DNA from: Streptomyces cahuitamycinicus
GTDB taxonomy: Bacteria; Actinomycetota; Actinomycetes; Streptomycetales; Streptomycetaceae
Assembly (NCBI RefSeq): GCF_002891435.1
Contig: NZ_POUC01000001.1
Location: forward strand, 1 to 64,000
Direction: 5' to 3'
Length of the DNA: 64,000 bases
In this document: in pieces, positions 37,710 to 46,239 of the stretch
Layout of the letters: every line of letters starts with the position of its first letter
How positions within the stretch are numbered: the first letter of the stretch is position 1
Notes under the pieces: generated by a model
The model's input: the letters and a program-made list of their open reading frames with translations, nothing else
Database searches by the model: none
Told to the model about the DNA's origin: nothing
Translations under genes and position numbers: made by a program

Positions 37710-38204
37710 TCAGGGCTGCTTGGTCCCCCGCGTGCCCGGCACCGGCGTCTTCCCGGCGGCCTTACGCTCCGTGTCCAGGGCCTGTCCGGCTACCCGAAGC
37801 GTGCCGAGGACCGCCGTCACCTCGCGCACGGACTGATCAGAAATCACCGACCCGATCCGCAGCTCCAGCTCGTCCTCGAAAACCTCCAGCGCCCCGGCCA
37901 CCAGCTTGCGCCCCTCAGGCGTCAACTCGACGACCGACGAACGGCGGTCGTCGGGATTGGCCCGCCGGACACACAGGCCCGCCGCCTCCAGACGATCGAC
38001 CACCTTGCTGGTGCCACCCACAGTGATCGAGAACTCCTCCGCGATGTCCTGGATCCGCGGCCCGGGCCGACGCAACAGCAGGTGCAGCACCTCGAACGAG
38101 GTCAGCGGCAGGTCGTACTCGGCCCGCAACCGCCCCTCGATGCCGCTCCACAGCTCGATCTCCAGCGAGACCAGCTCCCGATACAGGCGCTTCAGGTCAG
38201 CCAT
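37710..38204 (-). CDS. MarR family regulator
   Basis: A 164-residue winged-helix regulator. Helices DIAEEFSITVGGTSKVVDRL and the wing NPDDRRSSVVELTPEGRKL are typical MarR features. The start is ATG 38204, seven bases after GGAAG; the GTG three bases upstream is less well placed. Upstream, an ATTA...CCATGG...TAAT inverted pattern around 38215-38245 could be its operator. No obvious target gene adjoins; ku is divergent 309 bases away. Confidence 0.88.
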   Translation of the reverse strand: MADLKRLYRELVSLEIELWSGIEGRLRAEYDLPLTSFEVLHLLLRRPGPRIQDIAEEFSITVGGTSKVVDRLEAAGLCVRRANPDDRRSSVVELTPEGRKLVAGALEVFEDELELRIGSVISDQSVREVTAVLGTLRVAGQALDTERKAAGKTPVPGTRGTKQP

Positions 38205-38409
38205 CACTCATCTTCCGGAGAATTATCTTCCATGGATGGCTAATAGTAGGTCATCGGTGTCGGGACTTTCGGCGAACTCCGGCGCCCGGCACCCATGAGG
38301 GCCGCGAACGGCCACAGCTCCGGCTGATCGTCGGTGGCAGCGTGCTTGCCATGTGCCGACAGGGCCCGCGTCGCCGGTGCGCGGCCAAGATGCGGGCCGC
38401 TGACCTGCC

Positions 38410-38427
38410 GTGTCTCATAAGAGACAC
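38410..38427. promoter_or_regulatory. Inverted repeat upstream of ku
   Basis: GTGTCTC-ATAA-GAGACAC lies 85 bases before the ku start codon in the 308-base marR-ku gap. It does not look like an actinobacterial LexA box (GAAC-N4-GTTC). It may be an operator or a short hairpin. Confidence 0.45.
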
Positions 38428-38512
38428 ACCAGTCGGGTATCGGCCGGGCGGTGAGCGCACGGTGTATGAGCCCTGACTGGTCGGCCGGCGGCATGGGATG
38501 GAGTGGGCGGTC

Positions 38513-39583
38513 ATGGCACGCGCGATCTGGACCGGTGTGGTCACGTTCGGGCTGGTCAGCGTGCCAGTCGGTTTGTACTCCGCGACCCGGGACCACACCG
38601 TCCACTTCCACCAGTTGCAGCGCGGCACCGCCGACCGGATCCGCAACCGCCGGGTGAACGAGCGCACCGGTGACGAGGTCGGCACCGGCGACCTCGTGAA
38701 GGGCTACGAGGTGGGTGAGGGCGAGTACGTCCTGGTGGAGCCCGAGGAACTGGACGAGATCGCTCCGGGCCGTTCCCAGACCATTGACATCACCGACTTC
38801 GTCGACCTTGAGGAGATCGAGCCGGTCTACTTCGACCGCACCTACTACCTCGCCCCGCGCGGAAAGGAATACACCAAGGTCTACGAGCTGCTGCGGGCGG
38901 CACTGGCGCAGTCGAACAGGGTCGGCATCGCGACGTTCGTGATGCGCGGCAAGCAGTACCTGACCGCGCTGCGCGCGGAGGACAAGGTCCTGGTGCTCCA
39001 GACCCTGCACTGGGCCGATGAGGTCCGCGACCCGCTCAAGGAGCTTCCCGAGATGCCCTCCGGCCGTGCCGGAAAGGGCAAGGAGCTGGACATGGCGCTC
39101 CAGCTGGTCGATTCCCTCAGCGGGGCCTGGGAGCCCTCCCGCTATCGCGACACCTACCAGGAGAAGGTGCGCGAACTGGTGAAGGCGAAGGCCGAGGGCC
39201 AGGAGATCGCCGCGGCCGAGGAGGCGCCGGCGGCGACCAACGTCGTCGATCTGATGCAGGCGCTGCAGGGCAGCATCGACCAGGCTCGCGGGGGCGAGAG
39301 GAAGCGGCCGGGCTCCTCAGGGAAGACAGCGCGGAAATCTCCCGCAGGGACGTCGAAGAAGAGCACCGGCGGGAAGGAGTCGCCGAAGGCCGGACGTGCA
39401 TCGTCCGCATCAGGCCGCGAGCGGGTGGCGGGCAAGAACGAGCTGCGGAAGCTGAGCAAGGCAGAGCTGTACGAGCGGGCCACCGGCCAGGACCTCCCCG
39501 GCCGGTCGAAGATGAGCCGGCAGGAGCTCATCGACGCCCTCAGCCGTACGGCAGGCCGCCGGAAGAAGAAGAGCGCTGCCTGA
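38513..39583 (+). CDS. ku: Ku DNA-end-binding protein
   Basis: A 356-residue bacterial Ku protein for non-homologous end joining; homodimers thread onto broken DNA ends and recruit LigD. The Ku core starts at once with [20 protein letters not shown] and includes [22 protein letters not shown] and [11 protein letters not shown]. Residues ~265-325 form a Lys/Ser-rich basic tail ([13 protein letters not shown]), and the end [20 protein letters not shown]...[10 protein letters not shown] resembles a SAP-like helix pair that adds DNA binding. ATG 38513 was chosen because MARAIWTG is the family N-terminus. No ligD gene is in this window. Confidence 0.95.
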   Translation: MARAIWTGVVTFGLVSVPVGLYSATRDHTVHFHQLQRGTADRIRNRRVNERTGDEVGTGDLVKGYEVGEGEYVLVEPEELDEIAPGRSQTIDITDFVDLEEIEPVYFDRTYYLAPRGKEYTKVYELLRAALAQSNRVGIATFVMRGKQYLTALRAEDKVLVLQTLHWADEVRDPLKELPEMPSGRAGKGKELDMALQLVDSLSGAWEPSRYRDTYQEKVRELVKAKAEGQEIAAAEEAPAATNVVDLMQALQGSIDQARGGERKRPGSSGKTARKSPAGTSKKSTGGKESPKAGRASSASGRERVAGKNELRKLSKAELYERATGQDLPGRSKMSRQELIDALSRTAGRRKKKSAA

Positions 39584-39720
39584 CCCGCGAACATGCCGTG
39601 GAAACTGCCGGATCCCATGCTCAGCTCCCCCGTGCCTCAGCCGCTGAAGGGGGAACAGTGGCACTGAAGAGACCTGGCCCGCCGGTGGCTTGGCAACGAG
39701 GACGGCCACTGTGCCACTGT

Positions 39721-39805
39721 TGCGCCCGGACCCGTGGGACCGCCCGCGGATGTCAGGCGCGTCTTGCGCCCGGACTCATGAGACCACTCGTGGATGTCAG
39801 GCGCG
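39721..39805. repeat. Tandem repeat over the 3' end of the DM13 gene
   Basis: Two 41-base copies (39721-39761 and 39765-39805) with a 44-base period share TGCGCCCGGAC and GGATGTCAGGCGCG and differ at about six positions. The second copy includes the DM13 stop codon, so the first looks like a duplicated gene end. Confidence 0.65.
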
Positions 39806-40354
39806 GGCGAGTTCGGCCGCGCCGAAGGAGACGTCGAAGCGGTCGCACCAGATGCTGACGCTGGTGTACCGAGCGGGGTCGGTGTCGTCGGGCAGGACGT
39901 AGTTCTGGCTCCCCTTGTTGCCCTTGAGCTTGCCCAGACTGACGTACTTTCCGTCGTCGAAGACGTGCCAGCCGGGCTTCCCCTCCTTCACAGGTGCGTC
40001 GGTCAGCCACACGCGCAGGTCCGGGCCATTGCTGGTGTCGAGGTTCTCCAGCCGGACGACGTGGGAGCCATCGGCGAGCCGTACGAGTTTCACCGTGCCC
40101 GAGGTCGCGTGTTCGTGGCTGATCAGTTCACCACGCGCCAGCGTCTGCGGACCGACCGGCGAGGAGGGCGTCTCGGCCTCCGCCGCGGGCGGGGCAGATG
40201 TGGCCACCACCTCGGGCAGAGTCTCTTGGACGGTCTCGTCCTGCCACAGTTTCCACGGCTGGAACCAGTACAGCCCGAAACCGACCCCGGCGAACGCGAC
40301 CACCACCAGCCCGATGACCAACGGACTGGTCAGTACCTTCCGCTCACGCCTCAT
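39797..40354 (-). CDS. membrane-anchored DM13-domain protein
   Basis: A 185-residue protein with a short basic N-terminus, one transmembrane helix (LVIGLVVVAFAGVGFGLYWF), a Pro/Ala/Ser linker (~45-70) and a DM13 domain (~70-183). The domain has DTSNGPDLRVWLTDAP and SVSIWCDRFDVSFG, the latter with the conserved cysteine thought to matter in redox or haem-linked roles of DM13 domains. It is exported and anchored on the outer face of the membrane. The function in bacteria is largely unknown. ATG 40354 has only AAGG upstream. Confidence 0.85.
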   Translation of the reverse strand: MRRERKVLTSPLVIGLVVVAFAGVGFGLYWFQPWKLWQDETVQETLPEVVATSAPPAAEAETPSSPVGPQTLARGELISHEHATSGTVKLVRLADGSHVVRLENLDTSNGPDLRVWLTDAPVKEGKPGWHVFDDGKYVSLGKLKGNKGSQNYVLPDDTDPARYTSVSIWCDRFDVSFGAAELARA

Positions 40355-40671
40355 CCTTGCCCCACCCCTTCAGAGTTCGCCTGTCCCACCCATTCAACGC
40401 GACGGACCGCCGTTTCGAAGCCCGCAGGAGATGACGGAACTCTTACGTGCTCTCACATCCGTCGGGACGGCCTGCGGGCGCAAGTGCGCCGGGACTGCGG
40501 GGCGCCTTGACCATCGCTTTCCGATGCCCGGAATGTACCGCCCAGGGTGACCTTTTACGTACGTGACGGAATAGGCCGCGACATGAGGGCATTCCAACTG
40601 CCGGGTGTAACACGGCGGCGAATACCGGGCGCTGAAGGAGAAGGAAACAAACCCGTCAGAGCGGATTCCCC
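40355..40671. other. Divergent intergenic region
   Basis: 317 bases between the divergent DM13 gene and the small membrane-protein gene. A palindromic TACGTA in TTTTACGTACGTGACGG (40552-40568) is the only notable element; no gene or clear promoter is supported. Confidence 0.35.
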
Positions 40672-41025
40672 ATGAACAACACCGGCCCGGCTTCCGGGTA
40701 CCAGAGCTACGACCAGCCCCCAGTGCCCGACCATTCCGCCCGCAACCAGGCCGCCGCGCGCAGAACGGCTGTCACCCTCTGCACGATCGCCGACGTCGCG
40801 GCCGGTCTGCTGGCCTTGTGGATCGTGCTCTACTTGCTCGACGCCAACCAGGCGAACCCATTCGTGGAGTTCGTGCACGGAGCGGCGGACTGGCTTTCCG
40901 GCTGGGCGCAGGACATTTTCACCATGGACACAGAAGGGCTACGCGTCATCCTCAATTATGGACTCCCGGCCATTATTTATCTGCTGATCGGTCACGGCAT
41001 CGCCGCACGGATCAATCGCACCTGA
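40672..41025 (+). CDS. small two-helix membrane protein, unknown function
   Basis: A 117-residue protein with a Pro/Tyr/Gln-rich polar N-terminus (~30 residues) and two hydrophobic helices: TLCTIADVAAGLLALWIVLY (residues ~35-55) and VILNYGLPAIIYLLIGHGIA (~92-111). Between them lies a short outside loop (DANQANPFVEFVHGAADW). Codon usage is fully Streptomyces-like. I do not recognise the family; such proteins are common in actinobacteria. It stands alone, convergent to the thiolase gene. Confidence 0.7.
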   Translation: MNNTGPASGYQSYDQPPVPDHSARNQAAARRTAVTLCTIADVAAGLLALWIVLYLLDANQANPFVEFVHGAADWLSGWAQDIFTMDTEGLRVILNYGLPAIIYLLIGHGIAARINRT

Positions 41026-41125
41026 TGTTTGACGCGGGCGTGGTCCTTACCCGGGCCGGCCGCATGGGCGTCCTCCGCGAGCCTCTCAGCAGTTGAACTG
41101 ACCGCCAGGGCCACCGGTGCCCGCG

Positions 41126-42283
41126 TCACAGGCGTTCGACGATGGTCACGTTGGCCTGGCCGCCGCCCTCGCACATCGTCTGCAGCCCGTAACGGCCGCC
41201 GGTGCGTTCCAGCTCGTGCAGGAGCGTGGTCATCAGCCGGGTTCCAGTGGCTCCGAGCGGGTGCCCCAGGGCGATGGCCCCGCCGTTGACGTTGACCTTC
41301 TCGGGATCGGTACCGGTCTCCTTCAGCCAGGCCAGTACCACCGAGGCGAAGGCCTCGTTGATCTCGACCAGGTCGATCACGTCGAGCGTCATCCCGGACT
41401 TCTTCAGGGCGTACGCGGTGGCCGGGATCGGGGCGGACAGCATGCGGATCGGGTCCTCGCCGCGTACGGAGAGGTGGTGGACGCGGGCCCTGGGGGTGAG
41501 ACCGTGCTCCCGTACGGCCCGCTCCGACGCGATCAGCATGGCCGAGGCGCCATCGGAGATCTGTGACGAGAGGGCAGCGGTCAGCCGGCCGCCCTCCACC
41601 AACGGTTGCAGTCCCGCCATCTTCTGCGGGCTGGTGTCGCGGCGTGGGCCCTCGTCGTGGGTCACGTCGCCGTACGCGACCGTCTCCCGGTCGAAGCGGC
41701 CCTCGTCGATGGCCCGGATCGCCCGCCGGTGGGAGCGGAATGCGAACTCCTCCATGGCTTCCCGCGTGATGCCCCACTTGCGGGCGATCTCCTCGGCGCC
41801 GAGGAACTGGTTGACCGGCCGGTCACCGTAGCGGGCCCGCCAGCCCTCGGAACCGGCGAACGGGCCCTCGGTCAGCCCCAGCGGTTCGGCGGCCTGGCGG
41901 GTGGCGAAGGCGATGGGGACCTGCGACATGTTCTGCACGCCGCCGGCGACGACGAGATCCTGGGTGCCGGACAGGACGCCCTGGGCGGCGAAGTGCAGAG
42001 CCTGCTGCGAGGAGCCGCACTGGCGGTCGACGGTCACACCGGGCACCTCCTCCGGCAGCCCGGCGGCCAGCCAGCAGGTGCGCGCTATGTCACCGGCCTG
42101 CGGGCCGACGGTGTCGAGGCAGCCGAACACCACGTCCTCCACGGCGGCCGGGTCGGCACCGGAGCGTTCCATCAGCGCGGTCAGCACGTGTGCGCCGAGG
42201 TCGGCCGGGTGGACGGCGGACAGTCCGCCGCCCCGTCGGCCGACCGGGGTGCGCACCGCTTCGACGATGTAGGCCTCGGCCAT
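41126..42283 (-). CDS. fadA6: thiolase, FadA6-like (steroid ring C/D degradation)
   Basis: A 385-residue thiolase. The nucleophile is Cys89 in VDRQCGSSQQ; GHPLGATGTR gives the His and MCEGGGQANVTI the second Cys near the C-terminus. It fits FadA6 (Rv3556c type), which cleaves a CoA thioester late in HIP ring degradation. The neighbours support this: kstR2, ipdF and a fadE30 relic follow in the same order as in mycobacteria. ATG 42283 has GGAGGAGACGCC upstream. The very long frame through it and the upstream genes is a reading-frame artefact. Confidence 0.85.
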   Translation of the reverse strand: MAEAYIVEAVRTPVGRRGGGLSAVHPADLGAHVLTALMERSGADPAAVEDVVFGCLDTVGPQAGDIARTCWLAAGLPEEVPGVTVDRQCGSSQQALHFAAQGVLSGTQDLVVAGGVQNMSQVPIAFATRQAAEPLGLTEGPFAGSEGWRARYGDRPVNQFLGAEEIARKWGITREAMEEFAFRSHRRAIRAIDEGRFDRETVAYGDVTHDEGPRRDTSPQKMAGLQPLVEGGRLTAALSSQISDGASAMLIASERAVREHGLTPRARVHHLSVRGEDPIRMLSAPIPATAYALKKSGMTLDVIDLVEINEAFASVVLAWLKETGTDPEKVNVNGGAIALGHPLGATGTRLMTTLLHELERTGGRYGLQTMCEGGGQANVTIVERL

Positions 42284-42321
42284 GGCGTCTCCTCCTCTGA
42301 GTCTGCGACGTACGGGACTGC

Positions 42322-42948
42322 CTATGAGTCGTGCAGTGCGATGCCCTCCAGCACCATCGACAGGTACTGACGGGCGATCTCCTCGGGACTGTGGCGGCCG
42401 CCCGGCCGGTACCAGGACGCCGCGACCCAGACCGTGTCGCGCACGAAGCGGTAGGTGAGCCGTACGTCCAGGTCTGCACGGAAGACCTTGGCGGTCACGC
42501 CGCGCTCCAGCGTGCCCAGCCATGCCTTCTCGAACTTCTGCTGCGACTCGACGAGATAGGCGAAGTGCGGCTGGGTCCCGAGGTGTTTGGATTCCTTCTG
42601 GTAGATGGCGACCGCGGCGAGGTGCCGGTCGATCTCCCGGAAGGACTCGGTCACCAGGGCCTCGAGTGTTTCCCTGGGGCCGAGCCCGGCGCCGAGCACG
42701 GCGTCGTACCGCGCCCAGAGCTCGTCCAGGAAGCCGGAGAGGATCTCGTCCAGCATCGACTCCTTGGAATCGAAGTGGTAGTAGAGGCTGCCCGCCAGCA
42801 TCCCCGCCGCGTCGGCGATCTTCCGGACGGTCGTGGCGTTGTAGCCCTGCGCGGCGAACACCTCGGCCGCGATGGCCAGGAGTTCCTCGCGCCGCTCGGG
42901 GGTGCTCACCGTGGTCTTCTTGTGGTCGCTGTCGCTGCTTTTCGGCAC
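42322..42948 (-). CDS. kstR2: TetR family regulator, KstR2-like
   Basis: A 208-residue TetR repressor. HTH: AIAAEVFAAQGYNATTVRKI and AGMLAGSLYYHFDSKESML. In mycobacteria KstR2 represses the HIP-degradation genes and is released by HIP-CoA. The ligand domain here ends WYRPGGRHSPEEIARQYLSMVLEGI, as I recall for that family, and the genomic context is the KstR2 regulon itself. The start is GTG 42948. Two ACCAAACRYTTGTTAGG sites in the cluster are its probable operators. It lies in the fadE30-ipdF-kstR2-fadA6 operon, so it is probably autoregulated. Confidence 0.85.
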   Translation of the reverse strand: MPKSSDSDHKKTTVSTPERREELLAIAAEVFAAQGYNATTVRKIADAAGMLAGSLYYHFDSKESMLDEILSGFLDELWARYDAVLGAGLGPRETLEALVTESFREIDRHLAAVAIYQKESKHLGTQPHFAYLVESQQKFEKAWLGTLERGVTAKVFRADLDVRLTYRFVRDTVWVAASWYRPGGRHSPEEIARQYLSMVLEGIALHDS

Positions 42949-42963
42949 GGGTCCATTCTCGCC

Positions 42964-43752
42964 TCACGGGTGCTGGCTGCTGACCGACAGGACCTCGCCG
43001 GTCAGGTACGACGCGTAGCCGCTGGCCAGGAACACGATCACGTTGGCCACCTCCCACGGTTCGGCGCAGCGCCCGAAGGCCTCCCGTCCGGTCAGTTCCT
43101 CCAGCAGTTCGGGGGTGGTGACCTTGGCGAGGTGCGGGTGCATGGCCAGGCTCGGGGAGACGGCGTTCACCCGCACTCCGTAGGCGGCGGCCTCCACCGC
43201 GGCGCACCGGGTGAGGGCCATGACACCGGCCTTCGCGGCGGCGTAGTGGGCCTGTCCCCGCTGTGCGCGCCAGCCGATCACCGAGGCGTTGTTGACGACG
43301 ACGCCGCCGGCGCCCGCGGCCTTCATGCGGCGCAGTGCGGCGCGTGTGCAGCGGAAGGTGCCGTTGAGTGTGACGTCGAGGACCTTGTTCCACTGCTCGT
43401 CGGTCATGTCGACGACATCGGTGGTGCCGCCGAGGCCCGCGTTGTTGACCACGATGTCCAAGCGTCCGTGGTGGTGCTCGGCGTGCTCGAACAGCGCGGT
43501 GACCTGGTCGTCGTCCGTGACGTCGCAGGGCAGTGCGGTGACACGGTCCGCGCCGAACTCGGCGGCCAGCTCCGCCCCGGCCTCCTTCAGGCGGCGGGCG
43601 TGGGCATCCGAGATCACGACCCGCGCCCCCTCCTCCAGCAGCCGCCGGGCGGTGGCGCCGCCGATCCCGGCACCGGCGGCGGCGGTGACCACGGCGGTGC
43701 GGCCGGTGAGCAGGTGGTGGCCGGGCAGGTACGGCGGTGGGACCGAGGTCAT
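42964..43752 (-). CDS. ipdF: SDR dehydrogenase, IpdF-like
   Basis: A 262-residue short-chain dehydrogenase. It has TAAAGAGIGGAT in place of the usual TGxxxGIG, then NNAGLGG, NNASVIGWRA with the catalytic Ser, and HYAAAKAG for Tyr and Lys. It matches IpdF (Rv3559c type), which interconverts the 5-oxo and 5-hydroxy forms of HIP-CoA intermediates. Its ATG overlaps the stop of the fadE30 relic (ATGA), and kstR2 follows after 15 bases. Substrate assignment rests on synteny. Confidence 0.83.
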   Translation of the reverse strand: MTSVPPPYLPGHHLLTGRTAVVTAAAGAGIGGATARRLLEEGARVVISDAHARRLKEAGAELAAEFGADRVTALPCDVTDDDQVTALFEHAEHHHGRLDIVVNNAGLGGTTDVVDMTDEQWNKVLDVTLNGTFRCTRAALRRMKAAGAGGVVVNNASVIGWRAQRGQAHYAAAKAGVMALTRCAAVEAAAYGVRVNAVSPSLAMHPHLAKVTTPELLEELTGREAFGRCAEPWEVANVIVFLASGYASYLTGEVLSVSSQHP

Positions 43753-43984
43753 GGGCGTACCTCCTTGGGCAGGCCGAGGACGTGCTCGGCGATGACGTTC
43801 CGCTGTACCTCGCCAGGCGATGGGCGTGGGCCCGAGGTACGGCTCGACGGCCAGGCGAGGTGTTGGGCGGACGCCACGTGCTCCGGGCCCGGTCCGCCGC
43901 GGCCGCGCAGGGCGGCGAACTCGCCGGTGAGGCCGGCGCCCAGCCAGGCACGGACACCGGCGGGAACTCCTGCGCGGTGCTCAT
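43749..43984 (-). pseudogene. fadE30: Remnant of acyl-CoA dehydrogenase fadE30
   Basis: From ATG 43984 (GGGAG six bases upstream) the frame begins MSTAQEF, then shifts by one base to GVRAWLGAGLTGEFAALRGRG, the N-terminus of FadE30-like dehydrogenases. After ~45 residues it runs into EVQRNVIAEHVLGLPKE, the C-terminus of the same family. About 330 central residues, including the flavin site and catalytic base, are missing. The stop still overlaps the ipdF start (ATGA), so the operon architecture is intact. The gene is certainly non-functional. Confidence 0.85.
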
Positions 43985-44031
43985 CGGCGGCTCCCGGCGG
44001 CTCTCGACGGCTGACCTCCCGCACGTTAACC

Positions 44032-44049
44032 TACCAAACACTTGTTAGG
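44032..44049. promoter_or_regulatory. Probable KstR2 operator 1
   Basis: TACCAAACACTTGTTAGG lies between the divergent fadE30 relic operon and the enoyl-CoA hydratase operon. It matches the site at 50791-50808 in 15 of 18 positions and has a semi-palindromic AACANNTGTT-like core. Confidence 0.65.
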
Positions 44050-44062
44050 GAAGGAGTTGCGG

Positions 44063-44920
44063 ATGCCCACTGCCCGTACCGCGCCCCCGGAGCCCGTCCG
44101 TTACGAGCGCCGCGGCGCCGTCGCCCTGGTGACGATGGACCGGCCCGAGTACCGCAACGCCCAGAACTCCGCGATGACCTACGCCCTGGACCGGGCCTTC
44201 TACCGCGCTGCGGACGACGACGAGGTGAGGGTCGTGGTCCTCGCCGGAGCAGGGAAGCACTTCTCCGCCGGTCACGACATCGGGACACCTGAGCGGGACG
44301 CGCACCTGCCGTTCGACCGCAAGGCCGGACTGTGGTGGGACCATTCGCAGAAATCGGGGGCCGAGGGCCGCTTCGCCCGCGAGTCCGAGGTGTACCTGGG
44401 CATGTGCCGGCGCTGGCGCGAACTGCCCAAGCCGGTCATCGCCTCGGTCCAGGGTGCGTGCGTGGCCGGCGGGCTGATGCTCGCCTGGGTCTGCGATCTG
44501 ATCGTCGCCTCCGAGGACGCCTTCTTCGCCGACCCGGTGGTGCGCATGGGCATCCCTGGGGTCGAGTACTTCGCGCACCCGTGGGTGATGCCGCCACGGA
44601 TCGCCAAGGAGTTCCTCTACACCGGCGAACGGATGAGCGCGCGGCGCGCCTATGAGGTCGGCATGGTCAACCGTGTCGTGCCTCGCGAGGAACTCACCTG
44701 GCGCACACTGGAGCTGGCGGAACGGATCGCGGCGATGCCCCGGATGGGACTGGCGCTGACGAAACGCGCCGTCAACCAGGCGGAGGACCTTCAGGGCCTG
44801 CACTCGGGGCTGGACTCGGTCTTCGGACTGCACCATCTCGCCCACGCCCACAACGCCGAGACCGGCGACGACTCGCTCGGCGGGATGGACGTGCGCGCGA
44901 TGAAGGAGGCACGCCGCTGA
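44063..44920 (+). CDS. enoyl-CoA hydratase/isomerase family protein
   Basis: A 285-residue crotonase-fold protein. The oxyanion-hole segments are AGAGKHFSAGHDIG and ACVAGGLMLAWVCDLIVA; the second catalytic Glu position of classical hydratases reads ADPVVRMGIPG. An unusual insert (RKAGLWWDHSQKSGAEG) follows the first segment, as in EchA13-type proteins. It begins the plus-strand operon with two acyl-CoA dehydrogenase subunits and probably hydrates the unsaturated side-chain CoA ester during HIP degradation. ATG 44063 has GGAAGGAG upstream; its stop overlaps the next start (TGATG). Confidence 0.85.
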   Translation: MPTARTAPPEPVRYERRGAVALVTMDRPEYRNAQNSAMTYALDRAFYRAADDDEVRVVVLAGAGKHFSAGHDIGTPERDAHLPFDRKAGLWWDHSQKSGAEGRFARESEVYLGMCRRWRELPKPVIASVQGACVAGGLMLAWVCDLIVASEDAFFADPVVRMGIPGVEYFAHPWVMPPRIAKEFLYTGERMSARRAYEVGMVNRVVPREELTWRTLELAERIAAMPRMGLALTKRAVNQAEDLQGLHSGLDSVFGLHHLAHAHNAETGDDSLGGMDVRAMKEARR

Positions 44921-46239
44921 TGGACCTCGACTTCACCGCCGCCGAGGACGCCTTCCGCTCGGAGGCCAGGGACTGGCTCGCCGCCCGTGTACCGTCCGTC
45001 CCGCTGCCGTCGCTGGAGACCGCCGAGGGGTTCGCCGCGCACCGGGAGTGGGAGGGCGTGCTGTTCGCCGGCGGCTGGTCGGTCGTCTCCTGGCCCGAAC
45101 AGTTCGGCGGCCGGGGCTCCTCCCCGCTGGAGTGGCTGATCTTCGAGGAGGAGTACTACCGGGCCGGCGCGCCCGGCCGGGTCTCCCAGAACGGCATCAG
45201 CCTCCTCGCCCCCACGCTCTTCGAGCACGGGTCCGACGAGCAGCGTGCGCGCGTTCTGCCGTCCATGGCGAGCGGTGAGGTGATCTGGGCGCAGGCCTGG
45301 TCCGAGCCGGAGGCCGGGTCCGACCTGGCCTCGCTGCGGTCCGTCGCTGTACGGACGGAGGGCGGCTGGCGCGTCAGCGGGCAGAAGACGTGGTCGTCCC
45401 GGGCGGCCTTCGCGGACCGGGCGTTCGGGCTGTTCCGCAGCGACCCGGATGCGGACCGGCCGCACCGGGGCCTTACGTACCTGATGTTCCCGTTGGACGC
45501 GGACGGGGTGACCGTGCGGCCCATCGGACGGCTGGACGGCAAGCCCGCCTTCGCCGAGCTGTTCCTCGACGACGTCTTCGTGCCGGACGAAGACGTCATC
45601 GGCGAGCCGGGACAGGGCTGGCGGGTCGCCATGAGCACCAGCGCCAACGAGCGCGGACTGACCCTGCGCAGCCCCGGGCGCTTCACCGCCGCGGCCGGCC
45701 GGCTGACCGACCTGTGGCGCTCCACCGGCGGATCCGCATATGGCCCCGACTCCGGATCCCGCCCTGGCTCCGAATCCTGCTCCGGCTTCGAATCCGGCTC
45801 CGGCTCCGGCTTCGAATCCGGCTCCGGCTTCGCATCCCGCTCCCGCTCCGGCTCCGATTCCCGCTCCGGCTCGAACCCCGGCCCCAACGACGCCGCGTTG
45901 CGCGACCGGGTCGCCGACGCGGTCATCGGTGCGCGCGCCTACCAGCTGTTCACCTACGCGCACGCCTCGCACATCGCCGCGGGTGGATCGATCGGCGCGG
46001 AGTCCAGCCTCAACAAGGTCTTCTGGTCCGAGCTGGACATCGCCCTGCACGAGACCGCCCTCGATCTGCTCGGCCCCTACGGCGAGCTGTCCGACGAGGC
46101 CGGCGAGGCCCCGGCCCACGGCAGCTGGGCTGACGGCTACACCTTCTCCCTGGCCGGGCCGATCTACGCCGGCACCAACGAGATCCAGCGCGACATCATC
46201 GCCGAGCGGCTGCTCGGTCTGCCCAAGGGGCGCCGGTGA
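44920..46239 (+). CDS. acyl-CoA dehydrogenase, alpha-type subunit with repeat insertion
   Basis: A 439-residue acyl-CoA dehydrogenase. Family segments: QAWSEPEAGSDLASLRS, VSGQKTWSS, GTNEIQRDIIAERLLGLP. It resembles the larger subunit of the heterotetrameric (alpha2beta2) steroid dehydrogenases such as FadE31, with the smaller partner next door. Residues ~271-325 form a low-complexity Ser/Gly/Phe-Glu tract (SGFESGSGSGFESGSGF) that relatives lack; without it the length (~385) is normal. The tract lies between the middle and C-terminal helical domains, probably as a surface loop. ATG 44920 overlaps the previous stop. Confidence 0.85.
   Translation: MDLDFTAAEDAFRSEARDWLAARVPSVPLPSLETAEGFAAHREWEGVLFAGGWSVVSWPEQFGGRGSSPLEWLIFEEEYYRAGAPGRVSQNGISLLAPTLFEHGSDEQRARVLPSMASGEVIWAQAWSEPEAGSDLASLRSVAVRTEGGWRVSGQKTWSSRAAFADRAFGLFRSDPDADRPHRGLTYLMFPLDADGVTVRPIGRLDGKPAFAELFLDDVFVPDEDVIGEPGQGWRVAMSTSANERGLTLRSPGRFTAAAGRLTDLWRSTGGSAYGPDSGSRPGSESCSGFESGSGSGFESGSGFASRSRSGSDSRSGSNPGPNDAALRDRVADAVIGARAYQLFTYAHASHIAAGGSIGAESSLNKVFWSELDIALHETALDLLGPYGELSDEAGEAPAHGSWADGYTFSLAGPIYAGTNEIQRDIIAERLLGLPKGRR
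45732..45890 (+). repeat. In-frame hexanucleotide-type repeat inside the dehydrogenase gene
   Basis: About 160 bases are built from degenerate 6-base steps such as CTCCGG, CTTCGA and ATCCGG (for example TTCGAATCCGGCTCCGG recurs). It keeps the reading frame and encodes Ser/Gly/Phe/Glu/Arg. This looks like slippage expansion. Confidence 0.8.

Noticed and set aside
42284-44041. Minus-strand open frame running from upstream of fadE30 through ipdF and kstR2 into fadA6
   Set aside because: Only the fadA6 part has protein motifs; the rest is arginine/proline-rich out-of-frame translation of the other genes.
45732-45890. Possible intein or mobile insertion inside the acyl-CoA dehydrogenase
   Set aside because: The segment is pure short-unit repeat with no intein or transposon motifs; slippage explains it.
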